A DNA stretch of 64,000 nt from Thiorhodovibrio frisius (lineage in GTDB: Bacteria > Pseudomonadota > Gammaproteobacteria > Chromatiales > Chromatiaceae): positions 3,218,501 through 3,282,500 of the forward strand of contig NZ_CP121471.1 of NCBI RefSeq assembly GCF_033954835.1. Direction: 5' to 3'. Positions 18,708 through 30,732 of this stretch are shown piece after piece; the first letter of the stretch is position 1; each line of letters opens with the position of its first letter. The position numbers and the translations under genes were made by a program. A model generated the notes under the pieces. That model had not been told where the DNA came from and made no database searches. It was given only the letters and a program-made list of their open reading frames with translations.

Positions 18708-18892
18708 ACGGCTATTTCGCCTCGGATTCACTCTTAGCAGTCCGTTGTTGTTTCGGTGGCCGTCGTGAGGCGCCTTGCAACATATAGGTTCGTCAAGTCC
18801 GCGGCGAAAACCACATTGCAGGGGCTGCCCATGAAGGCATCTCCACTGTCCCTCGCCTCGGGCTGCGGAATAAAAGGCGCGGTGGACCAGGT

Positions 18893-19495
18893 TTACAACC
18901 GATCCGGCCCAACCTCCCCACCGCCACCGCGCTGCCTCACCTCCTCCACAATCGCCTGCAAGGTTTCCGCATCCACGCCGCCGCGCCCGACTGCCTCGAC
19001 CAGGGCGCGTAGTTGGTCGGAGACGGCTTGGTCTGGCGGCTCGGGGAGTTCGATGCGGCCTTCGTTGATGGCGGCCTCGAAGGCTGGGGCGAAGGTTTCG
19101 ATGATCTCAAGCAGGCCGTGAATCGCCCGATGGAGTTGCCTGCTGGTGAGCTTGGCGTCTTCGAGCGGGAAATCGATCATGGCGCGGATTTCGCCGTCGC
19201 TGGCGTCGTATTCCAGCTGGAGCATCTTGGTGCGCCAATTGATCATCAGGCACAGCTGGTAAACAGCCAGCGCATGGGGGCCGTCCTTGTAGGCGTATAT
19301 CTTGGGTGCGAAGACTTTGAGGAATTCGCCCTCTTCTTCCGGGGCGATGATGATGGTGATCCTGGTGTCGCCTTCGGTGTTGCGGTAGCGACTGGTATTG
19401 AAAACGAAGCCGATGAAGCCTTCGTCCTCCTTCAACTCGTGCTTGATGTTCTTTTCTTCTAGAAAGGCGGAGATTTCTTGCAGGGATGTGGCCAT
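18893..19495 (-). CDS. YbjN/CesT-like chaperone-fold protein
   Basis: A 200-residue cytoplasmic protein. Residues about 5-140 resemble the YbjN or type III secretion chaperone fold: LQEISAFLEEKNIKHELKED, then beta strands TRITIIIAPEEEGEFLKVFAP, then helices and MLQLEYDASDGEIRAMIDFPLED. A helical segment and a glycine-rich tail (EEVRQRGGGGEVGPDRL) follow. No signal peptide is visible. Its ATG lies 3 bases after the stop of the Clp-REC-FtsH gene, so the two are co-transcribed. I infer it acts as an adaptor or substrate chaperone for that protease. Confidence 0.75.
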   Translation of the reverse strand: MATSLQEISAFLEEKNIKHELKEDEGFIGFVFNTSRYRNTEGDTRITIIIAPEEEGEFLKVFAPKIYAYKDGPHALAVYQLCLMINWRTKMLQLEYDASDGEIRAMIDFPLEDAKLTSRQLHRAIHGLLEIIETFAPAFEAAINEGRIELPEPPDQAVSDQLRALVEAVGRGGVDAETLQAIVEEVRQRGGGGEVGPDRL

Positions 19496-19498
19496 TGA

Positions 19499-22933
<3,435 letters not shown>

Positions 22934-23149
22934 CTTGCACTGCGAAATTCGTGTTCAGCGAGGATACCCCATGTGCATTACCGAGGGCAAAATTCAGGAT
23001 GGCCCGATGCAGCCCCGATCACATTGATGAACCGAGCGCGAAAGCTATTCACCGTCTGCTAGCTCCGTCAGGGTCGGGGTTGCGATACTAGCCAGGATCT
23101 TTAGCGCCGGAACCGGTCAACGCAACTTCGTTCATTCCAGGCTTCTCCC

Positions 23150-24485
23150 ATGCGCAATATCATCCGTGCCCAGATGCAGCTTGGCGAGTGTGACATCTCC
23201 GCCATCGCGTTCGACTGCTTCTCCCGCGACGACATCCTGCGACTGCTCCGGGGTCTGCGGCACATCTACACCACCGAACCCCTGCGCGAAGCCGTCTTCG
23301 CCATCCTCGCCGATGTGCTGCCGGTGCGCGCCGATGGGGAAGCGTTCGTCAGTGCCGACACCGGCCGTCCCGGTATGTCCCAATGGCGAATCTTGGTGCT
23401 GGGCACCTTGCGCCAAGGGCTAAACGCCGACTACGACCGCGTGCAAGAGTTCGCCAATCAGCACCGCCTGGTGCGCCAGATGCTCGGTCACAGCGACTGG
23501 TCCGATGAGGATCGCTACAGCCTTCAGACCCTCAAAGACAACCTGCGCCTGTTCACCCCGGAGGTTCTCGAACGGATCAATCAATGCCGGTGTCGTCAAG
23601 GCGGGACACGACCTTGTCAAACCCCATCCTGACGCCCCGTTGGAAGCGCGCTGCGATTCCTTTGTCGTCGAGACCGACGTGCATTTCCCCACCGACATCG
23701 ATCTGCTTCAGGATGCCGTACGCAAGGCCATCGAGACCTCGGCTTCCTTCTGTGCAGACCATGGCCTGAGCGACTGGCGCCAGAGTGCCTACAATATCCG
23801 TTGCCTGAAAAAGGCCTATCGGCTCGTGCAGCAACGCAAGCGTTCCACCTCCAAAGATGAAGACAAGCGCGCTGCGGGTGAAGAGGACATCCATGCCGCC
23901 TATGGTGTTTACCTCAATCTCGCCGAGCAGTTCCTCGCGCGCGCCAGAGACACCCGCTACAAGCTCGTGATATTTCACTATGTCCCGGTCGAACTCGGCG
24001 TGCGCGTGGCCATCAGCGAGGATCAGTTCGGCTTCATCCTCCACCATCGGGTGATGTTCGGCGAAACCGACGATCAGGTCGCCGTGCCCATCGCCACCCG
24101 TTTGAGCGCCTGCTACCCGCGCATCAAAAGCCTCAGTCCCGACAAAGGCTTCCACAGTCCCAGCAACCAAAAGCAGCTCGCCGAGGTCATCGACTTTCCG
24201 GTGCTGCCCAAGAAATGCAAGTGCAACGCCGCCGAGCTTGAACGCGAACAGGATCCCGAATTCCGCCGACGCAAACGCCAGCACTCGGCGGTCGAATCCG
24301 CGATCAACGCCCTCGAAGCGCACGGCCTTGATCGCTGTCCTGACCATGGTGAAGACGGCCTCGAGCGCTACCTTGCCCTTGCAGTCCTCGGACGCAACAT
24401 CCATCGCCTGGGCGCCATCCTGATCGCCCGTGACGCAGAGGCTGAACGCCGCCGCAGGCGACAGCGACAAAAACGCGCCGCCTGA
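23150..24485 (+). mobile_element. ISNCY-type transposase with frame break
   Basis: Two adjacent frames together give an ISNCY-family (ISDol1-like) transposase. Frame 1, 23150 to about 23580, covers IRAQMQLGECDIS, LRRGLRHIY-like and QMLGHSDWSDEDRYSLQTLKDN. Frame 2, from about 23580 to 24485, covers VVKAGHDLVK, CDSFVVETDVHFPTDIDLL, SLSPDKGFHS and the C terminus. The break lies at the LERINQ/AGVVKAGH junction near 23580. It could be an inactivating indel or a programmed frameshift; there is no obvious slippery run. I could not identify terminal inverted repeats. The element begins about 215 bases upstream of the Clp-REC-FtsH gene and may have altered its promoter. Confidence 0.8.
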
Positions 24486-24672
24486 GCAGATTGAACGGGG
24501 CACTTCCAGGCGATCCCAGGGGGTGGTCTATCTCGATTTCTCGGTTTTTAAGAATCATTCTCAATAATGGACTCAAGACCACCTTCGACGCCGAAATAGC
24601 CATTCACCAAACGTGATTTGCCCCGCCGAGTCCGGCTTGGATTGGCGAAAAAATCGAGTTTTCGGTCGGGCA

Positions 24673-24903
24673 CTATTTATCTTTGCTGCCCGCTTTCATT
24701 CCGGCTTTTAGGCCTTCCTGGTAAGGTGTGGACCCTGCTGGTGTGGTCGGTGCAGCCGGACAGGTCGGGACAGCTACATCATTTCGACCACGACCGGCTT
24801 TGTAACCAGCCTTATAGCCCTCACAATATTCTTGCGCATTACCGAATGCGCCAGTAGCGAGCCCCAAGGTCAATAAACCTACAGCCATTGTTAAACGTTT
24901 CAT
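24673..24903 (-). CDS. Small secreted protein with EGYKAGYKAG motif
   Basis: A 76-residue protein. Residues 1-23 form a signal peptide (MKRLTMAVGLLTLGLATGAFG). The mature part has YCEGYKAGYKAGRGR, a short proline-rich linker with two cysteines overall, and YQEGLKAGMKAGSKDK, so two copies of an EG(Y/L)KAG(Y/M)KAG motif. I do not recognise a family. AAGGAGG sits 7 bases before the ATG at 24903, which excludes the longer frame upstream. Confidence 0.7.
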   Translation of the reverse strand: MKRLTMAVGLLTLGLATGAFGNAQEYCEGYKAGYKAGRGRNDVAVPTCPAAPTTPAGSTPYQEGLKAGMKAGSKDK

Positions 24904-25073
24904 ACTGCCTCCTTCGGTGGTTTTGGATGAATGCAACAGTACAAGTGGACGCAAGAGAATGGCGGTCAGGCATGCCAGACAAGTTCTGCCTATCACCGAA
25001 AAGTAGAGATTCCGGCTGCTGTTCAGCAGTCAAAGGCTGATCTGCGCGAATTGGAACTTGGATGTTTTGCAGC

Positions 25074-25655
25074 CTATTCTCCGTAGAGATTTGTGATGAG
25101 AAGATCGGCGAGCTCCACATTGGTTTCTTCGGGGTCTAGTTCTGGGTATAGCTCAGGCACCCAAGAAATCATGAAGAACTGATCGCCCTTGAGAACCAGC
25201 ATTCTCATCTGGGTTTTTCCTCCTGCCTTGACCTCCCCCATCAGGGCGGAATCCCAATTCGGGCCGTCTATTTCTTTTGTATCTGCAAGGTAGCCTGCGG
25301 CTGTATCGTATGCCTGCCGCCCCCCGGTAACATTTGCACTGAATTTCACTTGGCTGTATGGGGTGCCGGGCAAATTGTAACTGCCTGCAGGTCTTCCTGA
25401 TGACGCACTGGAGGAGGCTTCCGGGAATGACCGGAAACCGGGTGTTTTCATGATTGCTTCAACTTCCTCTGCAGAGACGGCGTCCGATATTCCCCATCCG
25501 TCGGGAAGCAAGATGCCGCCTTCAGCCTGTGGAGATTCTTTTTCCTGCGCCGCAGCGGAGCTATCGGCTGTTTCAGTTGCCGGGGCTGCTTCTTCTCCGC
25601 TAACGCCGAAGGCAAGAACCGGGATGATGGCAAGTAGTGCAATAAATAGTTTCAT
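25074..25655 (-). CDS. Secreted hypothetical protein
   Basis: A 193-residue protein with a signal peptide (MKLFIALLAIIPVLAFG, cleavage near residue 20), an Ala/Glu/Ser-rich linker, and a globular domain from about residue 50 (LPDGWGISDAVSAEEVEAIM to ELADLLITNLYGE). No catalytic motif is visible and I do not recognise the family. I chose the ATG at 25655 because it begins the signal peptide; the open frame extends further upstream without a plausible start. It is probably periplasmic. Confidence 0.65.
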   Translation of the reverse strand: MKLFIALLAIIPVLAFGVSGEEAAPATETADSSAAAQEKESPQAEGGILLPDGWGISDAVSAEEVEAIMKTPGFRSFPEASSSASSGRPAGSYNLPGTPYSQVKFSANVTGGRQAYDTAAGYLADTKEIDGPNWDSALMGEVKAGGKTQMRMLVLKGDQFFMISWVPELYPELDPEETNVELADLLITNLYGE

Positions 25656-25876
25656 GATTTTCCGTCCATTTAGTGAGAAAACACGGTGGATGAACTGACG
25701 CAGTGCGAAAAGATAAAATAAAACGTAACGAGTATCAAGTCCGCACCTCGCCGCGACGGCAAATCCGCGGCTTTCGATGCGTCCGCGCTTCGTGCAATTG
25801 CGGCCGTCACCAGAGGCGGCACCAATGCGCTCGCTCGTCATGTCCACATAGGCCAAGCCCAATTAAGCTCACAGCT

Positions 25877-27805
25877 TCAGGAGGCGGTACGAAACCCCTT
25901 CACCAACTGCTTCAGGGCGTCGGCATAGCCATTGAGCTGTTTGGCATGATCCAAGGTTTTTTCGGACATTTGCCGAGTCTGGTAGGACCCGTCTGACAAG
26001 GACGCCAGGGTTTTATTGATGTCCTCGGCGACGACCTCCTGCTGGTGGGCGGAAGCGGCAATGTCCGTGTTGTGCTGGTTGATTGTAGACACCGAGCCCA
26101 GTATGGCGCTCAGCGTCTGGGCCAACTCGCTGACCTGATCGGCATTGTCGGCCGCACTGGCACTGCTGTTTTCCATGACAGTCCTCGCCTGAGCGGCATT
26201 GCTCTGCAGGGTGGAGATCATCCGGTTGATCTCCTCGGTGGAACTTTGGGTGCGGCTGGCAAGAGAGCGCACTTCGTCCGCCACCACTGCAAAGCCCCGT
26301 CCCTGCTCCCCGGCCCTGGCAGCCTCAATGGCGGCATTGAGGGCCAGCAGGTTGGTTTGCTCGGCAATGTTCTGAATGACCTCCAGCACCTGCCCGATGC
26401 CATCACTGGCTTGACCCAGCTCACCCAGCACCCCCTGAGCGCCGACAAGGTTGTCGGCCTGCTGGCGAATTTCCACCAGAGTCCCTTCGAGCATGCGACC
26501 GCCCTGGGCACCCTGCTGATCGGTCTCGGCGGTGAGCTTGGCCACATCCCCGATCCGGCTGGCCACCTCGGCGATGGAGTGACTCATCTGGTGGATCGCT
26601 GTGGCCGCCAGATCGGTGCTCTCTTGCTGTTCACTCAGAGCGCCGTCGGTTTGGCCAGCGATGGCCGACAGGGACTGGGCCGAGTCAGCCAAGGTAGCGG
26701 CCATGTGCTTGACCTCCCGCACCGTCTCGTGGACCTGATCGAGCAGGCGATCAAAGCCCCTGGACATCAACGCCAGCTCGTCGTTGCCCTTGGCGTTAAG
26801 GCGCAGGGTCAGGTCGCCGTCTCCCTCCGTGATGGCCTTGATGCGCTCATGGACAACATTGAGGGGATGGGTCACCAGGCGCCTGAGCAGCAGCTGTATC
26901 ACCACTAGGAAGAGGATGCCGCCACCGGCAAAGAGACCAAGCAGAACGAGGCTGCGCTGCCAGATAATGGCGGCCACTTCATCATTGTCGACAGCGGTCA
27001 CGATCTCATAGCCCCAGGGCGTGAAAGGAGTCTTGGTCAAGGTCCAGTGGTCACCCTTGCCGGCGATGGCTTGCAAAACAGTTTCCTCGCTCTGGTGCTC
27101 GGAGTTAAAGCGCACTCGACCCAGATTGTCCACCAGCGCCACAAAGCCATTCTCCATCACCTGGCTCTCGACGATATAGCTGGCCAGCACATCCAGATCG
27201 GCTTTGTACCCCACGTACCAGATACCGATGACCTGGCCTTGATTGTCGCGCATGGGCTCATAGCCGGTCAGGTAGGGAGAGCCGAGGATATCCACCAGGC
27301 CATAGAAGGCCTGGCCCTGTCGGATGGCAGCCATGGCGGCCCCTTGGGGCGCAAGCAAAGTACCCGTGGCCCGCTGCCCCTGGGTTTTAACATTGGTGGA
27401 CACCCGCACAAAGTCGCTACCCGCCTTGACAAAAAGGGTGGCGGTACCACCCATCTTGCGGGTGAGTTCATCCACCAGTTGGAACTGGTTGGCCTGGGGC
27501 GCATCCCCCAGCCACAACTGAGGCACCTGGCGATCTTTAACCTGGACCTGTTCGCCAATAGACGGGACACCAAGGGCCGCGCCCATGTCTTTGAGTTCGG
27601 CCATGCTGTGGCGAACCTGCTCCAGCATCAGTTGGTCGGTGATGCTCAGGATGCGGACGGTCTGAGCGGTTGCCTGAGCCGCTTCGGCCACGGCGGCTGT
27701 CATGGCTTGATTCCGAGTTTGGATCACGCTGAGAACGCTCAGCACAACAACGAAACTGATCAAGAGGATCAGGATGGCGAGGGTAAACTTGCGGGCAATA
27801 GTCAT
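25877..27805 (-). CDS. Methyl-accepting chemotaxis protein with Cache sensor
   Basis: A 642-residue chemoreceptor. TM1 is near residues 7-30 ([20 protein letters not shown]) and TM2 near 275-300. The periplasmic part between them is Cache-like ([27 protein letters not shown]). A HAMP domain follows TM2, then the signalling domain with the conserved hairpin tip ([26 protein letters not shown]-type sequence). GGAG is 8 bases before the ATG at 27805. No CheW or CheA lies nearby, so it signals to a remote array. The ligand cannot be read from the sequence. Confidence 0.93.
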   Translation of the reverse strand: MTIARKFTLAILILLISFVVVLSVLSVIQTRNQAMTAAVAEAAQATAQTVRILSITDQLMLEQVRHSMAELKDMGAALGVPSIGEQVQVKDRQVPQLWLGDAPQANQFQLVDELTRKMGGTATLFVKAGSDFVRVSTNVKTQGQRATGTLLAPQGAAMAAIRQGQAFYGLVDILGSPYLTGYEPMRDNQGQVIGIWYVGYKADLDVLASYIVESQVMENGFVALVDNLGRVRFNSEHQSEETVLQAIAGKGDHWTLTKTPFTPWGYEIVTAVDNDEVAAIIWQRSLVLLGLFAGGGILFLVVIQLLLRRLVTHPLNVVHERIKAITEGDGDLTLRLNAKGNDELALMSRGFDRLLDQVHETVREVKHMAATLADSAQSLSAIAGQTDGALSEQQESTDLAATAIHQMSHSIAEVASRIGDVAKLTAETDQQGAQGGRMLEGTLVEIRQQADNLVGAQGVLGELGQASDGIGQVLEVIQNIAEQTNLLALNAAIEAARAGEQGRGFAVVADEVRSLASRTQSSTEEINRMISTLQSNAAQARTVMENSSASAADNADQVSELAQTLSAILGSVSTINQHNTDIAASAHQQEVVAEDINKTLASLSDGSYQTRQMSEKTLDHAKQLNGYADALKQLVKGFRTAS

Positions 27806-28079
27806 CGGCAAAACTCCAGGCATTCGTATTTATCTCCGCCAGCATTCCGCCGACGGGAAAAAACCAAAGGCCCAAAACTGCCAAGGCCACGAGATAAAAA
27901 AACCTTAACGAGGACTGAAAGATCGGTCAAGACCCAGCGCCGATCCATTAATCTCGGGGCCATGACAAATACCACCATCGCCGCCATTAGCGCTGGAGTT
28001 GATCTGTTGCTTGACGACCAGCAAAATGGTCGCCTTGGCAGGGTAAACAATCTTTGACTCCACCCGAGAAGTCATCCCG

Positions 28080-28514
28080 ATGCAAGCCGGCTATCTCATC
28101 GTCGAAACCCGAGTTGATCGACCTGGATTTGTCAGGATTCATGGCACCGACCATCAACCAAGCCTGCCCACCGGGCCGACCCAGGAACCTGACCTCCCCC
28201 GGATCTGCTATGTCGCATCCTTCGCGAGCCTGGATGTCGCCCTGATGCACGCTCATACCGCCCTGCGCCGATGCACCATCGACGTCGAGGCGGGCCTTTA
28301 TCAGACCGATCCGGTGACCGCGATCGCGGCAGTCGACGCCATCGATCTCGACCACCGCCCCGTCTATCTAAATCCGGACCTGGCCGCCGATCCGAAACTC
28401 TCCGCCGAAACCGAGCGAAGGCGCCAACGCCGGCGCCGAATCAACCGCTTCTTCAATGGAGTTGGCGTCGCCGCCATCATCCTGCTGCTGCTCAAGCTCT
28501 TTCTTGGCATTTAA
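28080..28514 (+). CDS. Hypothetical protein with C-terminal membrane segment
   Basis: A 144-residue protein divergent from the chemoreceptor gene. Residues 1-105 are soluble (GYLIVETRVDRPGFVRIHG, CYVASFASLDVALMHAHTALRR, YQTDPVTAIAAVDAIDLDHRPVY). A basic stretch ERRRQRRRRINR precedes a C-terminal hydrophobic segment (VGVAAIILLLLKLFLGI), which suggests a tail anchor. I do not recognise a family. The ribosome site is weak, so the start is not certain. The interval 27806-28079 before it should hold the divergent promoters, but I cannot name specific boxes. Confidence 0.6.
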   Translation: MQAGYLIVETRVDRPGFVRIHGTDHQPSLPTGPTQEPDLPRICYVASFASLDVALMHAHTALRRCTIDVEAGLYQTDPVTAIAAVDAIDLDHRPVYLNPDLAADPKLSAETERRRQRRRRINRFFNGVGVAAIILLLLKLFLGI

Positions 28515-28540
28515 TCGAGTGCTTTGGCGGATCAGGCGTC

Positions 28541-28595
28541 TGCCGTGTGGAGCCTAAGATGACGCGGCCTGTGCACCGAGGCACGAGTGGATATC
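28541..28595 (+). repeat. 55-bp imperfect direct repeat, copy 1
   Basis: CTGCC followed by GGAGCCTAAG, ACGCGGCCTGTGC and GAG..GAGTG recurs at 30606-30660 at roughly 75 percent identity. On the minus strand both copies could encode an I-H-S-x-L-x-A-Q-A-A terminus. They flank the hydrolase and zinc-ribbon genes. Confidence 0.55.
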
Positions 28596-28614
28596 CTTAG
28601 CAGACTGCCCCAGG

Positions 28615-30246
28615 TCAGGGGGAAAAGGAGCTCCCTTGGGCGCTGCCACCTGGAGAGAAAGGCGCGCCGCTAGCTTCGATCTCCCCGTGCAGGGTCCAAG
28701 GACCTGTAATCTCAGGTGACCGAACGATGGACTGGTTGTCGCTCAAGTTGACCTCGATGTGCTCGCAGAGGGCGCCTTGAGGGCAGTTGGAGTCGTCGAC
28801 GCAAGCCCCATCCCCGCAGTCTCCCCAGGTAAAGCGGGTGTGCACCTTTCCTGCTCGATCCGCCAAAGTCAGGCCGTCTCCGCCCCCCTTGAGTCCGAGC
28901 TTCCCCCTGGCGGTCCACTGGACCCAGGCACCATGGAAGTCGCCAGTGGGGACACCCCCTCCAAAAACGACCACCGCCTCTCCCGGCTTAAGGGTATCTC
29001 CCAACGGGAAGCGGTGGCGCGCGGGGTTGGCGTTATCCCCCAGGGTCCAGCCGCGAAGGCAGATGGGCTTTTCACCTCGATTGATCAGCTCAATAAACTC
29101 GTCATCTTTCTCCACCCTCAGCCCGTCTCCGTTCGCGTCGCCAACGGTCAGATTGAACTCATCCTTTGGTGGGTCGGCAAGGATCTCGTTGATGACAAGG
29201 CCAGTGGCCTCGCTGGCAGGGGTCGATTCGCAAGGCACCTTGTCCCAAGGGGAAAAAAGATACCAGGCGCCCACGCCAATCATTCCAGTGCTGCTGTGGG
29301 CGACGCCGTGGATGATATCCCTTTTCCAACGCAACGGGGCGCCCAAGGCTAGAGCCTCTTCCTGGGCCAGATCAAAGTAGAAGTTTCCCCTCGCGAGGCG
29401 ATAAAGCCCTTGGGCGTTTGCCTCGTCGGTGTCTCGGACGAGCTCATCTTCCGAGGAGAGCGAGAGGTCTTGATCCCCAAGGAGCACTACCAGCTCTTTC
29501 CCGAAGGAGTCCTTCAGCTGATTTTTTGTGAAGGGGCTACCCTGAAGCCCATAGGGGAAAAAGAAGTTCGGGTCGCCCCCCTCTCCTTTACTTGGGAGGG
29601 TGTACCAGCCGGCGTTAGCCGCCACTGCGCGAATCACTCGGGCGTCGCTGCGAAAGGTCACCAAGCGATGCGTAAACTGGGCACCAGCACTGTGGCCGAA
29701 GATGCGGTAGCCGCACTGAGGGCTGCCCAAGAGGATCTTGACTGCTTCGAAGAGGTGCTCAACTTCGGCATAGAGGTACGCATCGGGCTCTCTCCACTTC
29801 TTGGCGTCGTAGTCCCCTCCCCTTACTCTCTTGTCGCCGACCAGGGTGGTGAAATTGCGGTAGAGATTTTTTGGAAACTCCGGCGCGATGACCATCCCGT
29901 CGACGCGCTCAGCGAAGGGGCTGAGGTAGTCCCTCACTCTTGAGGCGCCGCGACTCGCGCCGTGAATTCCGAAGAGAATCGGACCGGTGCCGTCCCAGCC
30001 CGAGCTCCGGTAGGTATATGCGTCCAGCTCGTTCCCGTCTCTCGCGACGAAGCGGATCTTCCCAGTTCGGGGCATGAGCAGCCCGCTGGAATCGATCAAC
30101 TCCGAGGGGTAGGGATCAACGATCTCACAATAGGAGGCGGGCCCTGTCGAGACCTCGTACTCTGTGAGACCAGGCGCTGCGGCGGCGACACCCAGGGTGA
30201 TGACGAAGACTCCAAAGACCAGAAACCAAAAAAACTTGGCGCTCAT
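28615..30246 (-). CDS. Secreted alpha/beta hydrolase with C-terminal lamin-tail domain
   Basis: A 543-residue exported protein. A signal peptide covers residues 1-24. Residues about 60-340 are an alpha/beta hydrolase resembling polyhydroxyalkanoate depolymerases or feruloyl esterases: ILFGIHGASRGASRV (oxyanion region), FGHSAGAQFTHRL (nucleophile serine in GHSAG), LGDQDLS (acid) and IIHGVAHSS (histidine). Residues about 350-490 are a lamin-tail domain (VINEILADPP, DEFIELINRGEKPICLRGWTL). Several cysteines near the C terminus suggest disulfides. It lies 17 bases after the zinc-ribbon gene on the same strand. The substrate is unknown. Confidence 0.85.
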   Translation of the reverse strand: MSAKFFWFLVFGVFVITLGVAAAAPGLTEYEVSTGPASYCEIVDPYPSELIDSSGLLMPRTGKIRFVARDGNELDAYTYRSSGWDGTGPILFGIHGASRGASRVRDYLSPFAERVDGMVIAPEFPKNLYRNFTTLVGDKRVRGGDYDAKKWREPDAYLYAEVEHLFEAVKILLGSPQCGYRIFGHSAGAQFTHRLVTFRSDARVIRAVAANAGWYTLPSKGEGGDPNFFFPYGLQGSPFTKNQLKDSFGKELVVLLGDQDLSLSSEDELVRDTDEANAQGLYRLARGNFYFDLAQEEALALGAPLRWKRDIIHGVAHSSTGMIGVGAWYLFSPWDKVPCESTPASEATGLVINEILADPPKDEFNLTVGDANGDGLRVEKDDEFIELINRGEKPICLRGWTLGDNANPARHRFPLGDTLKPGEAVVVFGGGVPTGDFHGAWVQWTARGKLGLKGGGDGLTLADRAGKVHTRFTWGDCGDGACVDDSNCPQGALCEHIEVNLSDNQSIVRSPEITGPWTLHGEIEASGAPFSPGGSAQGSSFSP

Positions 30247-30263
30247 TCTTCAACATCCTCTAC

Positions 30264-30569
30264 TTACTTGAACAGGGACTCTGCCGCCTGCCTGAGATGA
30301 TCGCTATCCTGCGTGTCGTTTGGGCTCCGGGCAGCGGTGGGCTTTAGCGCGGGATCGAAATGCTCGCAGAAGTTGGCGCGGGCCTTGTCGGTGATCGACT
30401 CGGCCAGTGGCTCCAGACAGTCATTGGGGCGACCGCGCTGATAGAGCCGGCAGTTACGGCAAGCGCGCGTGGCCTTGCCACAGCTCAGGCAGTGATTCTC
30501 GCGCCCATAGTCGGCGCGCGTTAGATCAGTGCCGCAATGCCAGCAATGGCCGATGATGTCGGGTTTCAT
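30264..30569 (-). CDS. Zinc-ribbon protein
   Basis: A 101-residue cytoplasmic protein with paired cysteine motifs: CWHCGTDLTRADYGRENHC, CLSCGKATRACRNC and a last pair ending in FCEHFDPALKP. This would bind at least two zinc ions. The remaining tail is polar. GAGGTC lies before the ATG at 30569. It heads a two-gene unit with the hydrolase. Similar small zinc-ribbon proteins are common in proteobacteria; the function is unknown. Confidence 0.7.
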   Translation of the reverse strand: MKPDIIGHCWHCGTDLTRADYGRENHCLSCGKATRACRNCRLYQRGRPNDCLEPLAESITDKARANFCEHFDPALKPTAARSPNDTQDSDHLRQAAESLFK

Positions 30570-30605
30570 GATGACCTCGCCTGTCGGATTTATGCCACTG
30601 CACGC

Positions 30606-30660
30606 CTGCCGAGCGGAGCCTAAGGTTACGCGGCCTGTGCGTTGAGGCCGGAGTGAATGT
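30606..30660 (+). repeat. 55-bp imperfect direct repeat, copy 2
   Basis: Partner of 28541-28595. This copy overlaps the stop codon (30626-30628) and last codons of the hsdR-like remnant frame. Confidence 0.55.
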
Positions 30661-30716
30661 TTTCGAGGGTTTGGAAGATCCCTTCCACCACCCTGCCCTG
30701 GAGCACCTTGTCCACC
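30626..30716 (-). pseudogene. Downstream fragment of split hsdR-like remnant
   Basis: Across the IS insertion, after one target-site copy is removed, the frame from 33088 continues here as VDKVLQGRVVEGIFQTLENI and ends at a TAA (30628-30626). VDKVLQ matches type I restriction R subunits; what follows does not, so an older deletion or fusion predates the insertion. Confidence 0.6.
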
Positions 30717-30732
30717 CATACCATTACCCATA
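30717..30732 (+). repeat. Terminal inverted repeat of the IS4-family element, left
   Basis: CATACCATTACCCATA, identical to the reverse complement of 33062-33077. It overlaps the transposase stop codon. Confidence 0.92.

Noticed and set aside
27047-28057. A 336-codon plus-strand frame antisense to the chemoreceptor gene
   Set aside because: Shadow of the receptor's codon bias; it breaks off in low-complexity sequence.
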